Source: Flagellimonas spongiicola
GTDB taxonomy: Bacteria; Bacteroidota; Bacteroidia; Flavobacteriales; Flavobacteriaceae
Assembly (NCBI RefSeq): GCF_023502425.1
Contig: NZ_JAMFMA010000002.1
Span: 558,001-622,000 of the forward strand
Reading direction: 5' to 3'
Length of the DNA stretch: 64,000 nt
The notes below the pieces were generated by a model. That model saw only the letters and a list, made by a program, of their open reading frames with translations, made no database searches and had not been told where the DNA came from. Of this stretch, positions 34,793-42,670 are shown piece by piece. Numbering within the stretch: the first letter of the stretch is position 1; each line of letters starts with the position of its first letter. A program made the position numbers and the translations under genes.

Positions 34793-35185
34793 TTACTTCA
34801 CCGTCAAAATGTTATCGGTTGATGTTGGGTTCAAAGGACAGAAATATACATACTCCCCTTTTTCCAATTTAGTAGGTTTGGATGTTTGAGATGCTCCTGT
34901 TTTAACAGGTTTGGTTACATATGCAGTCTGAATGTGATTTTCAGGTTTGCTAATGTCTTTTCCTTTTTTCACCAAAACGAAACCTACATCATGACCTACA
35001 CCATTGTTTGAAATATCAAAAACATAGGTGCCTTCAGACACTGTAATCTGCTTTTGGGTAAACTCACCAGCAGTTTGTTCAAGTGCCAAAGTCTTTACCG
35101 CAGCATCTTTCATCATCTTGTCTTGGGCGTTGGCAGAAAATACCAAGCCAATGGTCATAACTAAAATTGCAATTGTGTTTTTCAT
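34793..35185 (-). CDS. Exported cupredoxin-like protein with incomplete copper ligands
   Basis: 130 residues. Signal peptide 1-20 (MKNTIAILVMTIGLVFSANA), then a small beta-sandwich: ITVSEGTYVFDISNNGVGHDVGFVLV in pieces, and the closing strand KGEYVYFCPLNPTSTDNILTV. His65 and Cys116 sit where type 1 copper proteins have their first His and the Cys, but the second His and the Met normally found just after the Cys are replaced (PLNPTSTDN). It therefore either binds metal differently or is a structural relative. It lies 33 bases downstream of the AhpD-like gene and is probably in one unit with it. Confidence 0.78.
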   Translation of the reverse strand: MKNTIAILVMTIGLVFSANAQDKMMKDAAVKTLALEQTAGEFTQKQITVSEGTYVFDISNNGVGHDVGFVLVKKGKDISKPENHIQTAYVTKPVKTGASQTSKPTKLEKGEYVYFCPLNPTSTDNILTVK

Positions 35186-35218
35186 CTGTATCGATTTAAA
35201 TAATTGGGTTTATAAATA

Positions 35219-35767
35219 TTAAGCTTCTACTGTTTGAAGTGGTTGAGCTACAGGAAAATCAACAGGGATATCCGTAGTATTGTTGATGTAATTGGAAATG
35301 GTCTTGTCACCTACCAAAACAATGGTGTCAATCAAGTTTTCCTTTGTCCATCCTGCTGAAAAGAAGTTCTCAACTACAGATGCATCGGTAGTTCCTCTAT
35401 TTTCAGTGATGTTTTTCGCCAATCTTGCCAAAGCATCCAACTTATTGTCAAAAGATGCTCTTCCTGAACGCAATTCCAATATCTGATTATCTGTAAAACC
35501 ATTCATTTTACTAATTGCTGTGTGCGCGGACAAACAGTAAAGACAACCGTTTACTTCACTTACGGCAAGATTTACTACTTCTTTTTCCTTAGTTTTCAAA
35601 GAGGTCTTTGCGTTAGAAAGGTTCAAGTAATTGGCCAATGCATTTTCAGAATGTGCGTAGGTTGCAAAAAGGTTGGGAACAAAACCTACTGCTTTTTCCA
35701 AATTATCGAATATAGCTTGGTTAGCTTCACTAACTTCTTCTCTTTTAGGTACATTAAATGTGCTCAT
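35219..35767 (-). CDS. Carboxymuconolactone decarboxylase / AhpD-like peroxidase-related protein
   Basis: 182 residues, all-helical. The redox centre is Cys75-x-x-Cys78 with His82 in VNGCLYCLSAHTAI, as in AhpD-type alkylhydroperoxidases; VGFVPNLFATYAHSENAL near residue 28 is the other family motif. Members reduce organic peroxides by way of the CxxC pair or serve as related decarboxylases. Downstream of a small His/Cys-rich gene and an AraC regulator, upstream of the cupredoxin-like gene; the set looks like a stress-responsive redox cluster (inference). Confidence 0.88.
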   Translation of the reverse strand: MSTFNVPKREEVSEANQAIFDNLEKAVGFVPNLFATYAHSENALANYLNLSNAKTSLKTKEKEVVNLAVSEVNGCLYCLSAHTAISKMNGFTDNQILELRSGRASFDNKLDALARLAKNITENRGTTDASVVENFFSAGWTKENLIDTIVLVGDKTISNYINNTTDIPVDFPVAQPLQTVEA

Positions 35768-35798
35768 AGTTCTAATTTTTATTTTGTTGTTATATGGA

Positions 35799-35957
35799 TT
35801 AAAAATTCTTTACAAAGGGTTTCTCGGCATCACAATAGAAATCATGATGGTGTTTTTGGTCACAATGTGATTCAGATATGATGGGTTGAGGTGCCGGTTT
35901 GTTAACCGCTCTAAAAATCTCAATGAGATTGAAAAGTGATTTTTCGTTTGCTTTCAT
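35799..35957 (-). CDS. Small His/Cys-rich protein, 52 aa
   Basis: An ORF below the usual length cut-off: ATG at 35957, TAA at 35799-35801, 52 residues. The N-terminal half is an ordinary helix (NEKSLFNLIEIFRAVNK), followed by PAPQP and a cluster SHCDQKHHHDFYCDAE with two Cys and four His within 13 residues, a likely metal site. It fills the gap between the AraC gene and the AhpD-like gene on the same strand, 31 bases before the latter's ATG, with AAGATAAAG just ahead of its start. No family name can be given. The position inside a compact same-strand unit and the regular amino-acid composition support a real gene. Confidence 0.55.
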   Translation of the reverse strand: MKANEKSLFNLIEIFRAVNKPAPQPIISESHCDQKHHHDFYCDAEKPFVKNF

Positions 35958-36048
35958 CTTTATCTTGTTTTTAATTACAGTGCAAAGATGTAGCGAAAGA
36001 CAAAGGGAGTGTTAGCAGGAATTTCCCGATGACTTGCCTAAATTTCCC

Positions 36049-36897
36049 TTAGGCCATTTCTAAAGCGTTTTCTCGGTATTCTGAGGGGGTCATCTGTGTC
36101 ATTTTCTTAAAAAAACGACTAAAATGTGCAGGGTCATTAAACCCTAATTCAAACGCGATTTCCTGATTTTGCTTTCCGGTAAAGTGAATCAGTCTTTTTG
36201 CTTCCAACGCCAGCCGGTCCAAAATTATTTGTTGTGGCGGTTTCTGATTGTAGATTGAAAATAAGTTGGAAAGTGTCTTGGGTGATTTAAACAACATTTC
36301 AGCGTAGTCGCTCACCTTTCTTTTGGATTTATAATGCAAATCAACCAAGTAGTTGAATTTTCGAATAACATCAATTTGGTCATTATTAAGGGACTTAACT
36401 ATTAACTGCTCTTTTGCCAGTCTAGTAGTCATAATGATAAGGCGCTTCAACAACATTTGAAGCATGTCTCCTTGTATGTTATCTGGTGTAGAAAATTCTT
36501 CAACAAATACATCAAACCATAAATTGAACTTTTTCAGCTGATCTTCAGGAATGGTAACTATGGGGAGGTCCTGTGTTCCAAAAAATAAGATGCCGTTACA
36601 AGAGACCTCACTATCATGATCGGAAATGCAATAAAACTCCCGATTGAAAAGTACTGCCGCCAAAGGCAAATCGGTTTTGGCAAATGAAACATGTTGCAAA
36701 TAGGTAACCGTCACCAATTGATTTGGTTGCAGTACCAATTCTAAATCATCCACAATCAAAGTAGTGGCTTCTGTATTTCTGTTCCAGAGGAATTTAATGG
36801 TATTTGCAGTAGAAGAAAACCTAAGATTATCTTCTTTTATGTTCTCCGTAAATCCAAGAATTGATCCTAAATTTGGATCCTTAAATTCAAATTTCAT
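36049..36897 (-). CDS. AraC family transcriptional regulator
   Basis: 282 residues. The last about 95 residues form the double helix-turn-helix: YAEMLFKSPKTLSNLFSIYN for the first and IAFELGFNDPAHFSRFFKKMTQMTPSEYR for the second, which matches the AraC signature well. The N-terminal about 150 residues look like a cupin-type ligand or dimer domain (LVTVTYLQHVSFAKTDLP). It is the first gene of a minus-strand series with the small His/Cys-rich, AhpD-like and cupredoxin-like genes and is the obvious candidate to regulate them. The divergent PAS gene is 174 bases away. Confidence 0.9.
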   Translation of the reverse strand: MKFEFKDPNLGSILGFTENIKEDNLRFSSTANTIKFLWNRNTEATTLIVDDLELVLQPNQLVTVTYLQHVSFAKTDLPLAAVLFNREFYCISDHDSEVSCNGILFFGTQDLPIVTIPEDQLKKFNLWFDVFVEEFSTPDNIQGDMLQMLLKRLIIMTTRLAKEQLIVKSLNNDQIDVIRKFNYLVDLHYKSKRKVSDYAEMLFKSPKTLSNLFSIYNQKPPQQIILDRLALEAKRLIHFTGKQNQEIAFELGFNDPAHFSRFFKKMTQMTPSEYRENALEMA

Positions 36898-37071
36898 AGG
36901 TCTTTTCCCCTTCTTTTATTGCCAAATTTCTGCGGTTTTCCAGTATTTAGTCCATTTCTTTTGTTGATACTTACAGGAATTTTCGCAGCTTAAAAGGCAT
37001 AAAATATTAAACAACAATGTTAATGTTGCCCATAAATTTTAGCGTGAATTTTCCTTTTTATAGTATTGAAT

Positions 37072-37593
37072 ATGAAAAAGATGGAATCTTATGACGATGC
37101 GGCCCATAAATTTTATGGGGGACAGAACATACAGGGATACCCGTTACAGTCCATGGACGTATATGCAAAATTCTTTGATAAGTTATCCATGAATCTATTG
37201 GATATCAAAGGATTGACATCTCTAGCCACAGATTTAAAATGGCAGGACATCAATAATTTTGATGAGGAAATTTTGGATAAGCAACACATCATAGTGGTAA
37301 CAGATGCCCAATTGAAAATTGTTTATGCAACTCAAAACATGGTCGAAATGAATGGCTACTTACCGCATGAGGTTATTGGTAAAAGTCCGAAAATGTTCCA
37401 AGGAAAAAGTACCTGCAGAACAACAACACAAACCGTTTCCAATGCCATTAAGAACAGACAACCTTTTGAAGTAATTCTAACCAACTATAGAAAAAATGGT
37501 ACTACCTATGAGTGCCATATCAAAAGCACCCCAATCTTTGACAGAAAGGGGAAACTTGTGAATTTTATTGCGTTTGAAAGAGAGGTCGCCTAG
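37072..37593 (+). CDS. Single PAS domain protein
   Basis: 173 residues from ATG 37072; an in-frame TTG at 37066 is less likely. Residues about 65-172 are a PAS domain: HIIVVTDAQLKIVYATQNMVEMNGYLPHEVIGKSPKMFQG in pieces (TDAQLKIVYATQNM, GYLPHEVIGKSPKMFQGKST), then FEVILTNYRKNGTTYECHI and PIFDRKGKLVNFIAFERE. The short N-terminal part has no output domain, so it may act through a partner. The QGKST segment where LOV proteins have NCRFLQG lacks the flavin Cys, so it is probably not a light sensor. It overlaps the end of pyk by 4 bases. Confidence 0.85.
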   Translation: MKKMESYDDAAHKFYGGQNIQGYPLQSMDVYAKFFDKLSMNLLDIKGLTSLATDLKWQDINNFDEEILDKQHIIVVTDAQLKIVYATQNMVEMNGYLPHEVIGKSPKMFQGKSTCRTTTQTVSNAIKNRQPFEVILTNYRKNGTTYECHIKSTPIFDRKGKLVNFIAFEREVA

Positions 37594-39032
37594 AAACTAC
37601 AGCTTTCTATCTCTGTAACCCTTAGCGTATTTACCATTCCCTTGTCCTTAATTGGCATGGCTGCAAGACTGATGAGCATATCCCCTACATCAAGATATCC
37701 TTTTTTACATGCTATTTGGTTCACGTCCTCAATGGTTTCATCTGTGGAAACATACCTATCATAAAAGAAGGCCTTAACCCCCCAAAGTAGATTCAATTGG
37801 GTCAGAATCCTTTTGTTTGATGTAAATACGAGTATGTGCGCACTTGGTCGCCAAGCAGAAATTTGAAAAGCAGTATAACCACTATTGGTAAGTGTTGAAA
37901 TCGCTTTTGCTTCAATCTCGTTGGCCATTATCGCCGCATGATAACAAACTGATTTTGTAATATATCGTTTGGTGCGAATGTGTGGTGGTGTCTGCGGAAC
38001 GGAAATTAGATTAGACCCTTCAACACTAACAAGGATACTTGCCATTTTCTCAATCACCTGTACAGGGTAATTCCCTACTGATGTTTCACCAGACAACATC
38101 ACAGCGTCAGCTCCATCCATTACCGAGTTGGCCACGTCATTCACCTCTGCCCTCGTTGGCGTAAGACTTGTTATCATGGTTTCCATCATCTGGGTTGCGA
38201 TGATTACTGGTATACGTGCTTTCTTGGCTCTTAGCACCAACTGTTTTTGAATTAGCGGTACTTCATGAGCTGGAACCTCTACTCCTAAATCACCCCGTGC
38301 GACCATAAGTCCATCACAATAAGCCACAATTTTGTCTATGTTATCCACCGCTTCCGGTTTCTCAATCTTGGCTATAATTGGAATTTTATGTTCCGAATTC
38401 TTGTTGATCAGGCTTTGAAGATCCATTAAATCCTGACTATGTCGTACAAAAGATAATGCAATCCAATCTACATCCTGGCTGATTGCAAATTCTGCATCCT
38501 TGATATCTTTTTCAGTCAAAGCCGGTAATGAAATATCCGTATTAGGTAGATTCACTCCTTTTTTGGATTTCAATGGTCCACCTTGAATTACCTCGGCTTT
38601 TACTTCATTTTCGCCATTGGTGGATTTTACTTCAAAAATCAGTTTCCCATCATCCAAGAGCACACGCTCACCGGGTTTTACATCTTTTGGGAAATTCTGG
38701 TAATTCATATATACCCTGCTTGCACTGCCTTCAAAAGGCTCTCCAGTTGCAAAAGTAATCTCGTCACCGGGCGCAACCACGGCCTCCCCACCCATAACAC
38801 CAACACGTAATTTTGGTCCTTGCAAATCCGCAAGAATCGCAGTATTGGTTTCAAGTTCGTCATTTAGTTCTCGTATCAATCGAATTCGCTCCGCCACGTC
38901 GTCATGGGACGCGTGAGAGAAATTAATACGGAAAACATCCACCCCAGCTTCCATCATTTCCTTTAGCACTTCCTTCTTGCTTGTTGCTGGGCCTAACGTG
39001 GCTACTATTTTTGTTTTTTTAACGGCTGGCAT
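37590..39032 (-). CDS. pyk: Pyruvate kinase
   Basis: 480 residues. Transfers phosphate from phosphoenolpyruvate to ADP in glycolysis. TKIVATLGPATSKKEVLKEM at the N-terminus, FRINFSHASHDD, the catalytic Lys region PIIAKIEKPEAVDNID (about 221), VARGDLGVEVP, and AVMLSGETSVGNYPVQVIEKM are all present. The C-terminal regulatory domain is shorter than in E. coli PykF but complete. It starts 2 bases after the stop of the upstream IPExxxVDY gene. The end overlaps the convergent PAS gene. Confidence 0.96.
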   Translation of the reverse strand: MPAVKKTKIVATLGPATSKKEVLKEMMEAGVDVFRINFSHASHDDVAERIRLIRELNDELETNTAILADLQGPKLRVGVMGGEAVVAPGDEITFATGEPFEGSASRVYMNYQNFPKDVKPGERVLLDDGKLIFEVKSTNGENEVKAEVIQGGPLKSKKGVNLPNTDISLPALTEKDIKDAEFAISQDVDWIALSFVRHSQDLMDLQSLINKNSEHKIPIIAKIEKPEAVDNIDKIVAYCDGLMVARGDLGVEVPAHEVPLIQKQLVLRAKKARIPVIIATQMMETMITSLTPTRAEVNDVANSVMDGADAVMLSGETSVGNYPVQVIEKMASILVSVEGSNLISVPQTPPHIRTKRYITKSVCYHAAIMANEIEAKAISTLTNSGYTAFQISAWRPSAHILVFTSNKRILTQLNLLWGVKAFFYDRYVSTDETIEDVNQIACKKGYLDVGDMLISLAAMPIKDKGMVNTLRVTEIESCSF

Positions 39033-39034
39033 TG

Positions 39035-39499
39035 TTAAAAGATTAAATTTCTTCTTGATTTTAAAGTTTGGGTTTCCAAGGGATAAGCTGTTACCACTTT
39101 GGATATGGTATTGATTGATTTGATTTGTTGAACCAGAGTAGGGCCATCTACCCCGTCCACTTTCAATAAATAATCAACTTCCTTGCGTTCTTTAACCAGG
39201 TAATCTGTTCTTAAAGCAGTACGGTTTTGAAACAATCCATCTGAGGGAACTGTTTCCTCTACTGCACACTTATTGGAAATCAATGTCCAATAAGTATCGC
39301 TTAATTCATCATCCCAGTCAAAAACTGAAAAAGTCAAATCCTGATTTACCTGCAAATCACTATTCCTTCTTTGCAGGTGTAAACCACAGACATCATTGAT
39401 GGCATATCCCATGGCAAAATCTTCCAGCCCACTATGAATTGCAATGAGCTGAAAATTGTCATCATAAAAATCCTCAGATATCTTATGTGTTGTCAACAT
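39035..39499 (-). CDS. IPExxxVDY family protein
   Basis: 154 residues, soluble, acidic. This Bacteroidota family is named for a C-terminal motif; here the matching stretch reads VKERKEVDYLLKVDGVDG, so the first part of the motif is altered while VDY is kept. The N-terminal half (DFYDDNFQLIAIHSGLEDFAMGYAIN) is typical. Function unknown; the family is constantly found between rnc and pyk, as here. Two bases separate its stop from pyk's ATG, so they share a transcript. Confidence 0.85.
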   Translation of the reverse strand: MLTTHKISEDFYDDNFQLIAIHSGLEDFAMGYAINDVCGLHLQRRNSDLQVNQDLTFSVFDWDDELSDTYWTLISNKCAVEETVPSDGLFQNRTALRTDYLVKERKEVDYLLKVDGVDGPTLVQQIKSINTISKVVTAYPLETQTLKSRRNLIF

Positions 39500-39611
39500 G
39501 TGTCTAACGCGAACTGTAAATATACTTCTAATTCCCTTATTTGGCCTAGATTAATGGGAACAAACAGAGATTTTACACTACGAAAACGTTTGAGTTTACG
39601 GTAATTTAAAG

Positions 39612-40349
39612 TCAGCTATTTTCTATTCGGCTTTGAAGTGCAAAATAGGCTCTTTTCGAAGCTTTTTCTTCCGCCTTCTTTTTTGAAGTGGCCCTGGCTT
39701 TTGCCATTACCCGTTCGTTAATGGTGAGTTTTACGGCAAAATGCTTTAGTTCATCGTTGCCGGTGTCTTCATAAACATCGTAATGGAAGGTCTTCTTCTG
39801 TTTTTGGCACCATTCAATGAGTAAACTCTTGTAACTGATTACCTTTCCTTCCAATTGTTCTATATCCACATAGGGCATTATTACCCTTTGATTGATAAAC
39901 TTTTCACAATAGGTATATCCTCTATCCAGATAAATGGCCCCCACAAGTGCCTCAAATACATTGCCATGGATGTTTTCACCAAAATGGGTCTTAGGAATTC
40001 TACTCTCCACATAATGGAGCAGTTTAAGATCTTTACCTAATTCGTTCAAGTGCTTTCTACTTACAATCTTTGAACGCATTTTGGTCAAATAACCTTCATC
40101 CCCACCGGGCACTTGATTGTATAAATGTTTTGAAATAATAGTCCCCAGCATGGCATCTCCCAAAAACTCAAGTCGTTCATAATTCATTGGGTTGCCGTCC
40201 TTGTCCCTTCTATTTACGGAACGGTGCAGAAAAGCTTTTTTATAAATGTCAATGTGCTTGGGTTTAAACCCAAGAATTGATTTGATGCCCAAAAAAAAAT
40301 CCCCATCCGGTTTTGGATGGGAATTGAATATTTTGGAGGTAAATTTCAT
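39612..40349 (-). CDS. rnc: Ribonuclease III
   Basis: 245 residues. Cleaves double-stranded RNA in rRNA and mRNA processing. The signature NYERLEFLGDAMLG contains catalytic Glu61 and Asp65; FLHRSVNRR precedes it and GNVFEALVGAIYLDRG carries the second pair of acidic residues. A double-stranded-RNA-binding domain occupies about residues 165-240. Codons 9-20 contain a perfect terminator-like hairpin with nine T (listed separately), so expression may be attenuated within the gene itself. It lies 12 bases downstream of fabF. Confidence 0.94.
   Translation of the reverse strand: MKFTSKIFNSHPKPDGDFFLGIKSILGFKPKHIDIYKKAFLHRSVNRRDKDGNPMNYERLEFLGDAMLGTIISKHLYNQVPGGDEGYLTKMRSKIVSRKHLNELGKDLKLLHYVESRIPKTHFGENIHGNVFEALVGAIYLDRGYTYCEKFINQRVIMPYVDIEQLEGKVISYKSLLIEWCQKQKKTFHYDVYEDTGNDELKHFAVKLTINERVMAKARATSKKKAEEKASKRAYFALQSRIENS
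40291..40324 (-). promoter_or_regulatory. Terminator-like hairpin inside the rnc coding region
   Basis: On the coding (minus) strand ATTCCCATCC and GGATGGGGAT form a 10-bp stem (one G-T pair) around AAAACC, followed without a break by nine T. It begins about 25 bases after the rnc ATG. This is the full signature of an intrinsic terminator and also a slippage-prone T9 run. Confidence 0.6.
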
Positions 40350-40361
40350 TATACTACAAAA

Positions 40362-41612
40362 CTACCCTATTTTTTTGAACAATACACAGGCATTGTGTCC
40401 GCCAAAACCAAAAGTATTGCTCATTGCTACATTTACATCTCGCTTTTGAGCCTTGTTCAATGTAAGGTTCAAAGTAGGGTCAATGTTTTCATCCACAACA
40501 CTGTGATTGATTGTTGGTGGTACTAAACTATGTTCCATTGCCAAGATAGAAGCAATAGCTTCAATGGCACCAGCGGCACCAAGCAAATGCCCCGTCATGG
40601 ATTTGGTTGAGTTGATATTGATGTTTGGCGCATGTGCCCCAAATACCTTGGAAATGGCTTTCAACTCAGCAACGTCACCTAGAGGTGTTGATGTTCCATG
40701 TGTGTTGATGGCATCTACGTCTTCAGGTTTTAATCCTGCATTTTGCAAGCAGTTTTCCATTACCCGTACAACACCAATTCCTTCTGGATGCGGTGCTGTC
40801 ATATGGTGTGCGTCACTTGACAATCCACCACCTAATACCTCGGCATAGATTTTGGCGCCACGTGCTTTGGCATGCTCGTATTCTTCCAGAATCAAGGCTC
40901 CTGCTCCTTCTCCCAGAACAAAACCGTCCCGCGTTGCATCAAAAGGCCTTGACGCTGATTCAGGACTATCATTTCGCGTAGAAAGCGCGTGCATAGCGTT
41001 GAAGCCGCCCATACCTGCAATCGTTACAGCTGCTTCACTTCCTCCTGTTACAATAACGTCACAATGCCCTAGTCGAATGTAATTAAGTGCATCGATCATG
41101 GCATTCGCTGAGGAGGCACAAGCAGATACCGTAGTATAGTTGGGACCCATAAAGCCATGCTTTATAGAGATGTTCCCTGGTGCAATATCTGCAATCATTT
41201 TAGGTATAAAGAACGGATTGAATCTTGGCGTACCATCACCTCCAGCATACCCTATCACTTCGTTTTGGAAAGTTTCCAATCCACCAATACCGGCTCCCCA
41301 AACAACGCCAACTCTAAATTTGTCAACGGCGTCCAGGTCAATTCCAGAATCAGCAATGGCTTCATCAGAAGATACCAAAGCATATTGGGCAAACCTGTCC
41401 AATTTCCTGGCTTCCTTCCTATCAAAATAATCTTGAGGATTATATCCTTTAAGTTCGCAAGCAAACTTGGTTTTGAACTTGTCCGTATCAAAATACGTGA
41501 TGGGAGCGCAACCGCTTTTCCCAGTTTTAAGTCCCTCCCAATAAGCCTCTAAATTGTTACCTATAGGTGTTAGTGCACCCATTCCAGTAACTACAACTCG
41601 CTTTAACTGCAT
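40362..41612 (-). CDS. fabF: 3-oxoacyl-ACP synthase II
   Basis: 416 residues. Condenses malonyl-ACP with acyl-ACP in fatty-acid elongation. The Cys-His-His triad is present: TTVSACASSANAM (Cys), INTHGTSTPLGD (His) and KSMTGHLLGAAG (His). The start MQLKRVVVTGMGALTPIGNN and the end NTFGFGGHNACVLF are characteristic. It stands between acpP and rnc on the same strand; a palindromic terminator lies between acpP and fabF, so fabF receives only read-through from acpP or uses its own promoter. Confidence 0.96.
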   Translation of the reverse strand: MQLKRVVVTGMGALTPIGNNLEAYWEGLKTGKSGCAPITYFDTDKFKTKFACELKGYNPQDYFDRKEARKLDRFAQYALVSSDEAIADSGIDLDAVDKFRVGVVWGAGIGGLETFQNEVIGYAGGDGTPRFNPFFIPKMIADIAPGNISIKHGFMGPNYTTVSACASSANAMIDALNYIRLGHCDVIVTGGSEAAVTIAGMGGFNAMHALSTRNDSPESASRPFDATRDGFVLGEGAGALILEEYEHAKARGAKIYAEVLGGGLSSDAHHMTAPHPEGIGVVRVMENCLQNAGLKPEDVDAINTHGTSTPLGDVAELKAISKVFGAHAPNININSTKSMTGHLLGAAGAIEAIASILAMEHSLVPPTINHSVVDENIDPTLNLTLNKAQKRDVNVAMSNTFGFGGHNACVLFKKIG

Positions 41613-41642
41613 TGAACTATGTTTTACCCTTATGAACCTAAA

Positions 41643-41686
41643 TTATAAAAAAATTATCCATGTGATGATCATCACATGGATAATTT
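41643..41686 (-). terminator. Perfect 36-bp palindrome between acpP and fabF acting as terminator
   Basis: Bases 41651-41686 are an exact palindrome, 18 bp arms without spacer (AAATTATCCATGTGATGA and its complement). On the minus strand it is followed by TTTTTATAATT, so it can end the acpP transcript. Such a long perfect hairpin is also a possible RNase III substrate; rnc is two genes downstream. Confidence 0.8.
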
Positions 41687-41712
41687 AAAATCTTTAGTAA
41701 AATATCATAAAA

Positions 41713-41946
41713 TTACTTCGCTTCTTCTATATAGCTAATGGCTTGACCAACAGTTGCAATGTTTTCTGCTTGGTCATCTGGGATTTGAATGTCAAATTCT
41801 TTTTCAAACTCCATGATAAGCTCAACAGTGTCCAAGGAATCTGCGCCCAAATCGTTAGTAAAGCTAGCTTCCGCTACTACTTCATTCTCATCTACACCTA
41901 GTTTATCAACGATGATAGCCTTTACTCTTGATGCAATGTCTGACAT
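41713..41946 (-). CDS. acpP: Acyl carrier protein
   Basis: 77 residues from the ATG at 41946 ([18 protein letters not shown]); the frame is open 32 codons further upstream but that part is unlike ACP and AT-rich. Ser37 in [16 protein letters not shown] is the phosphopantetheine attachment site. Very acidic, as usual. Carries the growing acyl chain in fatty-acid synthesis. It is followed by the palindromic terminator and then fabF; the likely promoter lies in the 162 bases shared with the divergent purN. Confidence 0.96.
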   Translation of the reverse strand: MSDIASRVKAIIVDKLGVDENEVVAEASFTNDLGADSLDTVELIMEFEKEFDIQIPDDQAENIATVGQAISYIEEAK

Positions 41947-42108
41947 AATTATATCGGTTTTAAAAATTTTAATCGGGGCAAAAATATAAAACTTTGGATT
42001 AAATACACTATTTGTCGATAAAATGTACCTCAAATTAAACATCTTACGCTCTAGTACTGTACATTAGCTATCGGATAATACAAGGGGAATTAGTCCTAGA
42101 ATTTGAAT

Positions 42109-42669
42109 ATGAAACGACTTGTTATTTTAGCTTCTGGAAGTGGTTCCAACGCTGAAAATATTATAAATTATTTTTCTGGTAACAGCAATGTGGAAATAGC
42201 TGCAGTGCTAACCAACAAGCAGAATGCCAAAGTTTTGGACCGTTGTGCCCGATTGGATGTTCCTGCAGTTTATTTCAACAAATCCCTTTACAGCAGTCCA
42301 AAATTCCTTACCCTATTGGACGGTTTCAATCCAGACCTTATCATACTTGCAGGGTTTTTATGGAAAATTCCAACTGAGCTTGTGGTAAAGTTTCCAAATA
42401 AAATCATCAATATCCATCCTGCTTTGTTACCCAAATACGGTGGCAGGGGTATGTATGGAAGCAAAGTCCATGAAGCAGTAAGGGAAAACAACGAATCGGA
42501 AAGTGGCATAACAATTCATTATGTAAATGAGAATTATGATGAAGGTGCCATCATATTTCAGGTATCAACGGCAATCGACCCATTAGATACTGCTGAAAGT
42601 ATTGCACAAAAAGTACATCAGTTGGAATATGAGCATTTTCCGAAGGAAATTGAAAAACTACTGATCTAG
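42109..42669 (+). CDS. purN: Phosphoribosylglycinamide formyltransferase
   Basis: 186 residues from ATG 42109; TTG 42103 in frame is less likely. Transfers the formyl group of 10-formyltetrahydrofolate to GAR in purine synthesis. KRLVILASGSGSNAENII binds the substrate phosphate; NIHPALLPKYGGRGMYG holds the Asn-x-His catalytic pair, and SGITIHYVNENYDEGAII the catalytic Asp. Cytoplasmic. One base separates it from the RNase H gene. Another purine gene (PurF-like) is 1.7 kb downstream. Confidence 0.95.
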   Translation: MKRLVILASGSGSNAENIINYFSGNSNVEIAAVLTNKQNAKVLDRCARLDVPAVYFNKSLYSSPKFLTLLDGFNPDLIILAGFLWKIPTELVVKFPNKIINIHPALLPKYGGRGMYGSKVHEAVRENNESESGITIHYVNENYDEGAIIFQVSTAIDPLDTAESIAQKVHQLEYEHFPKEIEKLLI

Positions 42670-42670
42670 A

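Noticed and set aside
37072-37593. LOV-type blue light sensor
   Set aside because: The PAS domain has FQGKST but lacks the Cys of the NCRFLQ motif needed for flavin adduct formation.
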